Under the pieces are notes generated by a model. It was not told the origin of the DNA, did not search any database, and saw nothing but the letters and a program-made list of their open reading frames with translations. Of a stretch of 64,000 nt of DNA, positions 15,630-23,009 are shown piece by piece. Position 1 is the first letter of the stretch. Each line of letters opens with the position of its first letter. The position numbers and the translations under genes were made by a program. The stretch comes from Methylobacterium sp. J-078 (GTDB lineage Bacteria; Pseudomonadota; Alphaproteobacteria; Rhizobiales; Beijerinckiaceae). The DNA lies in assembly GCF_022829285.1 (NCBI RefSeq), contig NZ_JAKSYI010000112.1, forward strand, positions 106,424 through 170,423, given 5' to 3'.

Positions 15630-16792
15630 CGCATCACTCCGGCGATGGTCGCCGGGGCGGTGCCCGGCGGCTTCTGGCTCAGGGTGGTGGTCCGGGGGCG
15701 CTTGCGGGTCAAGGCCACGAGGAAGCCCATACCGAGCGCCAGCGAGATCAGCGAGGAGCCGCCGTAGGAGACGAAGGGCAGCGTCATGCCCTTGGCGGGC
15801 ATCAGGCGCACGTTCACCGCCATGTTGATGCAGGCCTGGAGCCCGAACAGCGTGGTCAACCCGGTGATCGCCAACCGCGAAAAGGTGTCGTCGGTGCGGC
15901 GCGCGAGCTTCAGGCCCCGCATGACGATGTAGGCGAAGAGCAGCACGAGGCCGAGGCAGACCAGGGTGCCGAACTCCTCGCCGGTGACCGAGAAGATGAA
16001 GTCGGTATGCGCGTCCGGCAGGTGGCGCTTGGCGACGCCCTCGCCGGGCCCGGTGCCGAGCCAGCCGCCGGAATTGAAGGATTGCTGGGCCCAGAAGCCC
16101 TGGAAGTTGTCGCCCGACTCGCTGTTCAGGAAGCGGTCGATGCGCTCGCGCACGTGGTGCAGGAAGCGGTAGGCGGCGGCGACGCCGAGGAGGCCGCCGG
16201 CGCCGAGGCCCGCCACCCAGAACCAGTGCAGGCCGGCCACGAAGAACAGCGCGCACCACACGATGGTGATGAGCATGGTCTGGCCGAAATCCGGCTGGAG
16301 GATCAGGGGCACAATGGTGACCGGCAGGAGGAGGATCGCCAGGAAGCCGCCCGGCATGTCGCGCCGCTGCGCGCCCTCCGAGAAGGCCCAGGCCGCCACC
16401 ACCACGAAGGCGGGCTTCACGAATTCGGACGGCTGGATGCCGATGGCGCCGAACTGGATCCAGCGGTGCGCGCCCTTGATCTCCGGCCCGAACTTGCTCG
16501 CCAGGATGCAGAGCGCGACGCCCGTCATCCAGGTGAAGAGCGCGACGCGCCGGATGTGGCGCAGGGACAGGAAGGACACGGCGACGATGATGAGGATCGT
16601 CGGCGCGAGGTAGAGGGCCTGCCGGTTGAGGAAGTGGAAGGTCGGCAGGCCGATCTTCTCGGCGACCGGCGGCCCGCCGCCCATGAGAAAGACGAGGCCC
16701 GCCACCATGAGCGCGCCGAGCCCGGCGAGGAGGCCGCGATCGACGGTCCACCACCAGTCGGTCAGGGGCGTGCGTTCCGCGCGGGACATCAT
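15626..16792 (-). CDS. ftsW: Peptidoglycan polymerase FtsW
   Basis: FtsW is the SEDS-family glycosyltransferase that polymerises lipid II at the septum. The 388-residue product is multi-pass (about ten hydrophobic segments) and has SEDS hallmarks: HRWIQFGAIGIQPSEFVK, the KRHLPDAHTDFIFSVTGEEF loop with the catalytic-region Asp, and the C-terminal MPAKGMTLPFVSYGGSSLIS. It is the first gene of the visible minus-strand division cluster, 146 bp from the next gene upstream, so a promoter may lie at 16793-16938. Confidence 0.96.
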   Translation of the reverse strand: MMSRAERTPLTDWWWTVDRGLLAGLGALMVAGLVFLMGGGPPVAEKIGLPTFHFLNRQALYLAPTILIIVAVSFLSLRHIRRVALFTWMTGVALCILASKFGPEIKGAHRWIQFGAIGIQPSEFVKPAFVVVAAWAFSEGAQRRDMPGGFLAILLLPVTIVPLILQPDFGQTMLITIVWCALFFVAGLHWFWVAGLGAGGLLGVAAAYRFLHHVRERIDRFLNSESGDNFQGFWAQQSFNSGGWLGTGPGEGVAKRHLPDAHTDFIFSVTGEEFGTLVCLGLVLLFAYIVMRGLKLARRTDDTFSRLAITGLTTLFGLQACINMAVNVRLMPAKGMTLPFVSYGGSSLISLALGMGFLVALTRKRPRTTTLSQKPPGTAPATIAGVMR

Positions 16793-16938
16793 GGGATCAG
16801 CACTCTCCGGGGCCTCACGGCGCCCGAACGGGGCAGCCGAACGCGACCGGCAGCGTCACGCCGGCACGGATTCGATCCTGTGCCGGAATGGTAAACCAAG
16901 CGTTGCGGAACCCGACGCCACGCCGCGCCGATCGCGCC

Positions 16939-17925
16939 TCAGGCCGCCCGGCAATCCTCGAAGCCCGCGCGGATCTCCGCCGGATCGAGCTTGCGGCCGA
17001 TGAAGACCACCCGCGAGACGCGGGGCTCGCCGTCCTTCCACGGCCCCTGGAGGTCGCCGTCGAGGATCTGGTGCACCCCCTGGAAGACGAAGCGCTGCGG
17101 CTCGTTCGGGAAAGCGACGATGCCCTTGCAACGCAGGATGTCGGGGCCCTGGACCTGGGTCAGGGTCGAGATCCAGGGCATGAACTTTTCGGGGTCGACG
17201 GGGCCGTCGATCTTGGCCGAAACCGACTGCATCTCGTCGTCGTGGTGATGGTGGTGGCCCTCCTCCAGGAAGTCGGGCTCGATGTCGAGGATGCGGCCGA
17301 GATCGAAGGCGTTGCGCTCCAGCACCGCCTCGAGGGGTACGGCGCAGCGCTCGGTGCGGTGGACCTTGGCGTAGGGGTTGATCGCGCGGATCTGGCCCTC
17401 GACCCGGGCGAGGTCGGCCTCCTCCACGAGGTCGGCCTTGTTGAGCAGGATCACGTCCGCGAAGGCGATCTGATTCTTGGCCTCCGGCGCGTCCTTGAGG
17501 CGGTCCGAGAGCCACTTGGCGTCGGCCACCGTCACCACCGCGTCGAGGCGGGCCGCGGCCCCCACATCCTCGTCGATGAAGAAGGTCTGGGCCACGGGGG
17601 CGGGGTCGGCCAGCCCCGTGGTCTCGACGATGATCGCGTCGAACTTGCCGCGCCGCTTCACCAGCCCGTCCATGATGCGGATGAGGTCCCCGCGCACGGT
17701 GCAGCAGACGCAGCCGTTGTTCATCTCGAACACCTCCTCATCGGCACCGATGATGAGGTCGTTGTCGATGCCGATCTCGCCGAACTCGTTGACGATCACG
17801 GCGTAGCGCTTGCCGTGGTTCTCCGTGAGGATGCGGTTGAGCAGCGTGGTCTTGCCGGCACCCAGGTAGCCGGTAAGCACGGTGACGGGGATCTTCGCCG
17901 AGGCGGCGTTCGGGCTGTCTGACAT
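16939..17925 (-). CDS. CobW/COG0523-family GTPase, probable metal chaperone
   Basis: This 328-residue G3E P-loop GTPase carries Walker A GYLGAGKTT at residues 19-27, the family's metal-binding GCVCC at 71-75, NKAD as the guanine-specificity motif, and a His-rich loop (EEGHHHHHDDEM) before the CobW C-terminal domain. COG0523 proteins deliver zinc, cobalt or other metals to client enzymes; the GCxCC and His loop fit a zinc chaperone of the ZNG1 or YeiR type. No cobalamin genes are nearby, so a CobW role in B12 synthesis is less likely. It is transcribed in the same direction as the TetR gene 43 bp upstream. Confidence 0.9.
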   Translation of the reverse strand: MSDSPNAASAKIPVTVLTGYLGAGKTTLLNRILTENHGKRYAVIVNEFGEIGIDNDLIIGADEEVFEMNNGCVCCTVRGDLIRIMDGLVKRRGKFDAIIVETTGLADPAPVAQTFFIDEDVGAAARLDAVVTVADAKWLSDRLKDAPEAKNQIAFADVILLNKADLVEEADLARVEGQIRAINPYAKVHRTERCAVPLEAVLERNAFDLGRILDIEPDFLEEGHHHHHDDEMQSVSAKIDGPVDPEKFMPWISTLTQVQGPDILRCKGIVAFPNEPQRFVFQGVHQILDGDLQGPWKDGEPRVSRVVFIGRKLDPAEIRAGFEDCRAA

Positions 17926-17968
17926 GGAGGCTCTTCGTCGATGGCGCGCGAGGCGTCGCTGCGGCCTG

Positions 17969-18565
17969 TTATATTGTATCAGTCCTGTCAGATGAAACCC
18001 CGGCGGGCCGCAGCCCGTCGCAGAGTGCCGCCAGGGTTCCGCGAAAGCCCTCGGGCCCCGCCAGCAGGCGTTCCATCAGAAGGGCCCCTTCGAGGGCGGC
18101 GACGACCATGCGGGCCGTGGCCCTGGGCTCGGCGGACACGCGCACGCTCCCGGCCGCCACCCCCTCGGCGAGCACGCCCTCCAGCCAGGCGATGTGCTTC
18201 TCGAAGAAGCGGGCGATGTCGGCACGCAGGGTGGCCGGCAGCGCGTCGCCCTCGATCGCCAGGACCGCGCAGAGGCAGCCCAGGCCCGCCTCGACCCCGC
18301 CGAGGTAGAGCGCCCCGTAGGCGGCGATCCGCTCGATCGCGTCGGGCTCGCCGGCCCGGATCTCGGCCAGCGCCGCGTCGTAGCGGGCGTCGTAGGCCGC
18401 CACCAAGGCGTGGGCGAGGTCGGACTTGGTGGGAAAGTGGTGGTGGATGCTCGCCTTGCGGATCCGGACCGTCTCGGCGAGGTCCGCGTAGCTGAATCCG
18501 GCATAGCCCCGGCGACGCACCAGGGTCTCGGCCTGCAGCAGCAACTCGGCGCGGGTGTCCCTCAT
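17969..18565 (-). CDS. TetR-family transcriptional regulator
   Basis: The 198-residue product has the TetR N-terminal HTH (LLQAETLVRRRGYAGFSYAD, then LAETVRIRKASIHHHFPTKS), where ASIHHHFPTK is the recognition helix and its conserved following Phe. The C-terminal ligand domain resembles the AcrR/NemR-like group with FEKHIAWLEG. It is divergent from a PQQ relay operon starting at 18713, with a palindrome at 18673-18690 in between, so it probably represses that operon and itself. The inducer is unknown. Confidence 0.9.
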   Translation of the reverse strand: MRDTRAELLLQAETLVRRRGYAGFSYADLAETVRIRKASIHHHFPTKSDLAHALVAAYDARYDAALAEIRAGEPDAIERIAAYGALYLGGVEAGLGCLCAVLAIEGDALPATLRADIARFFEKHIAWLEGVLAEGVAAGSVRVSAEPRATARMVVAALEGALLMERLLAGPEGFRGTLAALCDGLRPAGVSSDRTDTI

Positions 18566-18672
18566 CGTCCCGTCATCGTCCCTGTCCGCCCTCGTCCGTG
18601 GGTAGCCGCACGCGAGGCCGTGATCGCGCCGCGCCCGACATTCCGGCTTATGCCATTGACGCGGGCAAAAAT

Positions 18673-18690
18673 CTACCTACTCATTGGTAG
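18673..18690. promoter_or_regulatory. Palindromic TetR-type operator
   Basis: CTACCTACTCATTGGTAG is an inverted repeat with arms CTACC and GGTAG, matching the common TetR-family operator pattern TACC-N8-GGTA. It lies 23 bp before the start of the metallohydrolase gene and 108 bp upstream of the divergent TetR gene. Assignment to that TetR protein is by position. Confidence 0.55.
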
Positions 18691-18712
18691 AACGAAAACA
18701 CGGAGGACGGTC

Positions 18713-19666
18713 ATGCGGGCAGTTGCCGGCCGATCACGCGGGGGCACGACCCGGCGCGGCGCCCTGTTCGGCGGCCTGTGCCTGTGCTGCTTGCCGACCC
18801 TCGGGCGTTCGGCCGAGGGCTTCGCGATGGACGAGGTCGGACCCGGCATCTTCATCCGGCGCGGGCCCGACGCCGAGGCGACGCCGGAGAACAACGACGC
18901 CATCGCCAATACCGGCTTTATCGTCGGCGAGCGCTCGGTTCTCGTCACCGAATCGGGCGGCAGCCGCGCGGACGGGGCCTGGCTGCGCGCGGAGATCGGC
19001 AGGCGCACAGACAAGCCGATCAGCCACGTGATGCTCACCCACGTGCACCCGGACCATTGCTTCGGCGCGGCGGCCTTCGCCGAGGACAAGCCGGTCTATG
19101 TGGGCCACCACGCCCTGCGCGCCGCCCTCGACGCCCGGGGCGAATACTATCGCGGGCGGCTGGCCGAGATTCTGGGCGCCGACCGGGCCGGCAGCGTGGT
19201 CTACCCCACCCTGGAGGTGGCGGACGGGGCCGACATCGACCTCGGCGGACGCGTTCTGCGCGTCACCGCCCACGGGGTGGCGCACACGAACTGCGACCTC
19301 TCCATGCGGGATTCGGCCTCCGGCATCCTGTTTCCCGCCGACCTCCTGTTCGTCACCCGCATCCCCTCCCTCGACGGCAGCCTCGTGGGCTGGCTCAAGG
19401 AGGCGGAGGTGCTCAAGGCCATGGGAGCGGCCAAGGCCGTTCCGGGCCACGGGCCGACCCTGGTCGACTTCGCGCCCGCCATGGACGACCTTACCCGCTA
19501 CCTGACCACCCTGCGGGACGAGACGCGCAAGGCCGTCGCGGCGGACGTGCCGATCGAGAAGGCGATCCAGACCGTCGGCCGGGCCGAGCGCGACCGCTGG
19601 GTCCTGTTCGACACCTATCACGGCCGCAACGTCACCCAGGCCTTCAAGGAACTGGAGTGGGAGTGA
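18713..19666 (+). CDS. Quinoprotein relay system zinc metallohydrolase (MBL fold)
   Basis: The 317-residue product is a secreted metallo-beta-lactamase-fold hydrolase. The N-terminus has a twin-arginine-like signal (TTRRGALFGGLCLCCLP) followed by mature sequence. The zinc-binding motif is THVHPDHC, with further ligands in VAHTNCDLSM and VPGHGPTLVDF. This family, related to SoxH, is known from genomic context to accompany PQQ-dependent alcohol dehydrogenases, usually with the SoxYZ carrier and CxxxCW protein that follow here. The substrate is unknown. The ATG at 18713 has a strong GGAGG ribosome site 6 bp upstream. Confidence 0.85.
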   Translation: MRAVAGRSRGGTTRRGALFGGLCLCCLPTLGRSAEGFAMDEVGPGIFIRRGPDAEATPENNDAIANTGFIVGERSVLVTESGGSRADGAWLRAEIGRRTDKPISHVMLTHVHPDHCFGAAAFAEDKPVYVGHHALRAALDARGEYYRGRLAEILGADRAGSVVYPTLEVADGADIDLGGRVLRVTAHGVAHTNCDLSMRDSASGILFPADLLFVTRIPSLDGSLVGWLKEAEVLKAMGAAKAVPGHGPTLVDFAPAMDDLTRYLTTLRDETRKAVAADVPIEKAIQTVGRAERDRWVLFDTYHGRNVTQAFKELEWE

Positions 19667-19750
19667 GCCGCTGCCTTGAGCCGCGCGGCCCCGCGCGCCA
19701 CATCATCTGAAAGAACAGAGTCAAGAACCACGACCGCCAGGAGAAACGCC

Positions 19751-20623
19751 ATGATCCGTCCCCTTGCCAAACCCGTCGCGAACCGCACCGTCCTCTTTCG
19801 CTCCATCCTGGCGGCCCTGACGCTCGCCGTCCCCCTGGCGACCGCCGGCGCGGCGCTGGTGCCGGGCCCGGTACACGCCGCTGGGGCCTCCGACGACGAG
19901 GCCGAGCGGCTCGCGCGCTGGAAGGAGATCCAGAAGTCCATCTTCGGCGACAAGACCATCACGGCGACGGACAGCCTCGTGAAGGTCGACGCGCCGGTGC
20001 GGGCGCTGGACGCTTCCCTGGTGCCGATCACCCTGACCATGCCGGAGAAGGACCGGGTCGCGGCCGTCCACCTCATCATCGACGACAACCCGTCACCCTA
20101 CGCCGCCCACATCGCCTTCGGTCCCGGGGCGGATGCCGGCGAGATCAAGCTCCGGGTGCGGGTGAACAACTACACCAACATCCACGCGGTGGTGGAGACC
20201 CGGGACGGCCAGCTCTTCGAGACGACGAAGTTCGTGAAGGCCTCCGGCGGCTGCTCGGCCCCCATGGGCATGAGCGACGAGGAAGCCATGAAGGGCATGG
20301 GCGACATGAAGCTCAAGTTCGCCGAAGCCCAGCCCGGCCGCCCGGTCGAGGCGACGCTGATGATCCGTCACCCGAACTTCAGCGGCATGCAGATGAACCA
20401 GGTCACCCGCGACTACACGCCGGCCCGCTACATCAACAAGGTCGCGATCACCCGCGGGGACAAGACCGTGCTGACGCTGGACGGCGACATCTCGATCTCC
20501 TCGAACCCGGTGATCAATTTCGGCCTGCAGCCGGGGGGCCAGGGCCCGATCAAGGTGGTGGCCTCCGACAACCAGAACGGCCGCTGGGAGCACAGCTTCA
20601 CGGCGCCGAGCGCCACGAACTGA
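19751..20623 (+). CDS. Quinoprotein-associated SoxYZ-like carrier protein
   Basis: The 290-residue secreted protein fuses SoxY-like and SoxZ-like immunoglobulin-fold domains. The signal peptide ends near VHAAGA. The SoxY half ends with VKASGGCSAPMG, the equivalent of the SoxY swinging-arm GGCGG tail, now internal with one cysteine; the SoxZ half includes MIRHPNFSGMQMNQVTRDY. In sulfur oxidation SoxYZ carries thio-intermediates on this cysteine. In the PQQ-linked version the cargo is not known. The start at 19751 follows GCCAGGAGAAACGCC. It lies 84 bp after the metallohydrolase and 13 bp before the rhodanese-like gene, in one operon. Confidence 0.88.
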   Translation: MIRPLAKPVANRTVLFRSILAALTLAVPLATAGAALVPGPVHAAGASDDEAERLARWKEIQKSIFGDKTITATDSLVKVDAPVRALDASLVPITLTMPEKDRVAAVHLIIDDNPSPYAAHIAFGPGADAGEIKLRVRVNNYTNIHAVVETRDGQLFETTKFVKASGGCSAPMGMSDEEAMKGMGDMKLKFAEAQPGRPVEATLMIRHPNFSGMQMNQVTRDYTPARYINKVAITRGDKTVLTLDGDISISSNPVINFGLQPGGQGPIKVVASDNQNGRWEHSFTAPSATN

Positions 20624-20636
20624 GCGGGTCCGCGCG

Positions 20637-21227
20637 ATGAGGCAGCGGCTCCTCCGCATCGCGGCCGCGGGGACCGCACTCCTCCTGCTGGCGGCGGCCG
20701 GCCCGGCCGATTCTCCCGTGAACGTGCCCGAGCCCGACGGGATCTGGACCGGGCCGCAGCGGGGCTACACCCCCGCGACCCTGTCGGGGGCCACGGTGAT
20801 CGACATCGACGCCCTCGATGCCCTGATCGCCCGCGACCGGCCGGTCCTCCTCGACGTGTCCCTGGCCGACCGGCGCCCGGCGGGCCTTCCCGCCGACCGG
20901 CCCTGGCTGCCGGCCCATCGCTCCGTTCCCGGCGCGGTCTGGATGGCCAATGCGGGCGCCGCGCCCCTCGACCCCGCCCACGAGGCGCTCTTCCTGAAGC
21001 GGGTCGCGGAGCTGACCGGGGGCGACAAGGGCCGGGCCGTCGTGGCCTTCTGCCACCCCGAATGCTGGGGCAGCTGGAACGCGGCCAAGCGGCTGGTGCT
21101 CCAGGGCTACACCCGCGTGCACTGGTTCCCCGAGGGCATCGAGGGCTGGCAGGAGCGCCACCCCACCACGGTGATCCCCGAGGATTCCGCCTGGACGGCG
21201 CGGGCGGAGGGCGAAGCGCAGCGCTGA
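20637..21227 (+). CDS. PQQ-associated rhodanese-like CxxxCW-motif protein
   Basis: The 196-residue product has a signal peptide (RIAAAGTALLLLAAAGPA) and a rhodanese-like domain. Near the C-terminus is CHPECWGSWNAAKR, a Cys-x3-Cys-Trp motif typical of the PQQ-dependent-catabolism associated family. The nearest classical rhodanese loop would hold the catalytic Cys at the first of these. It is the third gene of the relay operon. The set appears to form a periplasmic sulfur-relay-like chemistry linked to quinoprotein function. That functional link is established only by co-occurrence, and no PQQ dehydrogenase is present in the window. Confidence 0.86.
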   Translation: MRQRLLRIAAAGTALLLLAAAGPADSPVNVPEPDGIWTGPQRGYTPATLSGATVIDIDALDALIARDRPVLLDVSLADRRPAGLPADRPWLPAHRSVPGAVWMANAGAAPLDPAHEALFLKRVAELTGGDKGRAVVAFCHPECWGSWNAAKRLVLQGYTRVHWFPEGIEGWQERHPTTVIPEDSAWTARAEGEAQR

Positions 21228-21695
21228 CGGAGGGGTCGCGGCACGGAAGGACCCGGGCGCGGCCCGACCGGAAGCCCCGCGATTCTCGCCGCCACCTTGT
21301 ACGCGCCCGAAAAATCCGCACCCTTCCGCCGGACCGCAAGCGCGGCCGCAGTTGACAGCGATCCGGTTGTGGCGGAAGAAAGGCACCGTCAGGCGCCCGG
21401 AAGTCTAGGGAGGAAACGCCCCGAGAGAGCATGAAGCAGCGACGCCATCGCTGTTATCGGCGCCCCGGGCGAGACTTCAAGGGCACATGTCTTGATCCTA
21501 ATGATATGTGTATTTCTGGCCGTTCGTTGATCCGCGATGCGTGGACCTCGCGCGTCGCGAGAGGCTTTGCCTGCGCGACAATGCACCGGGTCCGTCACGT
21601 CACGGTGCGCGATCCCGCCCGGGGCGGTGTATAGAGGCGCCACCAGCAGACCGACCGCCGCGTTCCGGCGGCCCGAGACAGCCGGGTGGAGTTCC
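21228..21695. other. Intergenic region upstream of panB
   Basis: These 468 bp separate the PQQ relay operon from panB. A TTGACA hexamer at about 21351-21356 and an AT-richer patch around 21485-21520 (ATGATATGTGTATTTCTGG) are possible promoter parts, but spacing does not form one clear promoter. Frames on both strands lack protein-like composition. No hairpin terminator with a T tail is seen. Confidence 0.4.
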
Positions 21696-22520
21696 ATGTC
21701 GCAAGCCGTGCAGTCCCGCCGCATCCGCGCGATCGACCTCGCCAAGCGCAAGGCCGAGGGTCGAAAGATCATCGCGCTGACCGCCTATCACGCGCACACC
21801 GCCGGCATCCTCGACCCCTACTGCGACTTCATCCTGGTCGGCGATTCCCTCGGCATGCTCATGCATGGCATGGAATCGACCCTGCCGGTGACCCTGGAGA
21901 TGATGATCGTCCAGGCGCAGGCCGTGATCCGGGGCACCTCCCGGTCGCTGATCGTGGTGGACATGCCCTTCGGCTCCTATGAGGCGAGCCCGCAGCAGGC
22001 CTTCCTCAACGCCGCCCGCGTGCTCAAGGAGACGGGGGCCGGGGCGATCAAGATGGAGGGCGGGGCGCGCTTTGCCGAGACCGTGGCGTTCCTGGTCGAG
22101 CGCGGCGTGCCGGTGATGGGCCATATCGGCCTCACGCCCCAGTCGGTGAACACCATGGGGGGCTTCAAGGTGCAGGGCCGCGAGGCCGACGGCGAGCGTC
22201 GCCTGATGCAGGACGCCCGCGCCATCAACGACGCGGGCGCCTTCGCCATCGTGATGGAGGGCATCGTCGAACCGGTGGCCCGCGCCATCGCCACCGCCCC
22301 CGAGATCACCACGCCCACCATCGGCATCGGCGCCACCATGGCCTGCGACGGCCAGATCCTCGTCCTCGAGGACATGCTGGGCCTGAGCGACCGCGTGCCG
22401 AAATTCGTGAAGCGCTTCGGCACCCTGCGCGGTCAGATCGAGGCCGCCGTGAAGGACTACGCCGAGGAGGTCCGCTCCGGGACCTTCCCGGCCGAGGAGC
22501 ACACGTACCAGCCGCTCTGA
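21696..22520 (+). CDS. panB: 3-methyl-2-oxobutanoate hydroxymethyltransferase PanB
   Basis: PanB makes ketopantoate from 2-oxoisovalerate and methylene-tetrahydrofolate, the first step of pantothenate and CoA synthesis. The start at 21696 (RBS GGTGGAG) gives 274 residues. Visible motifs are the N-terminal LAKRKAEGRKIIALTAYHAH, the metal-binding VGDSLGMLMHGMESTLPVT, IKMEGGARFAETVAFLVERG, and GHIGLTPQSVNTMGGFKVQG, which holds residues near the active site. It appears monocistronic; panC is not adjacent. Confidence 0.96.
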   Translation: MSQAVQSRRIRAIDLAKRKAEGRKIIALTAYHAHTAGILDPYCDFILVGDSLGMLMHGMESTLPVTLEMMIVQAQAVIRGTSRSLIVVDMPFGSYEASPQQAFLNAARVLKETGAGAIKMEGGARFAETVAFLVERGVPVMGHIGLTPQSVNTMGGFKVQGREADGERRLMQDARAINDAGAFAIVMEGIVEPVARAIATAPEITTPTIGIGATMACDGQILVLEDMLGLSDRVPKFVKRFGTLRGQIEAAVKDYAEEVRSGTFPAEEHTYQPL

Positions 22521-23009
22521 GCGGAAGCACCGACGTCGGGGGACGCGCTCCAGTCCCCCAGTATCGGCGGGCGCCGGCCACGCGGCGGCATCGACACGCG
22601 CGAACCGGCACATTCAACCGGTAAAGAGCGATCGACGAACGGCCTCCGCGCGCGGAGGCGAAGCAGGCTCGTCCACAGGTTCCGTCAGGCTCACGCCCTG
22701 TCGCCCCCGGGTCTTGAAGCGGATGCCCAGCATCGCTCCGCGCATCCACGTTCCGGCCGACCTTTCGCAGGACGGGCGCGACACGACTCGCGGACGCCCC
22801 CGATGCGGGCCCGGCGAAGCTGTGGTTTGGCGGCAACGGAGAGCGGGAGTTACATCCGGGGCTCTTGCAAACCTCAGTGGCCGGCGATAGCCCAATTAAA
22901 GAAACACGTTGTATATCAATACTTTACATCAATTCTAATGTGCGCATTCGCGTCTTTCCTCGCCTGTCGGCGAGCCCGTCGTGCTGCGTTCTCGCAAGGA
23001 TCCAGGATC
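22521..23009. other. Intergenic region upstream of the siderophore receptor
   Basis: These 489 bp hold a GGGGGAC / GTCCCCC hairpin at 22538-22559, a possible weak panB terminator without T tail. An AT-rich stretch at about 22893-22940 precedes the receptor start by 70-115 bp and is the likely promoter and operator zone; an iron-responsive site (Fur or Irr) would be expected there, but I cannot match a clean consensus. No gene is seen. Confidence 0.4.

Noticed and set aside
16793..16938. Possible gene between ftsW and the GTPase gene
   Set aside because: No start with a ribosome site and no protein-like composition; it is most likely promoter sequence.
22600..22612. A short AACCGGCAC match to the 3' end of tRNA-Thr
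   Set aside because: Only nine bases match and the place is intergenic without other att features, so it is a chance match rather than a second attachment site.
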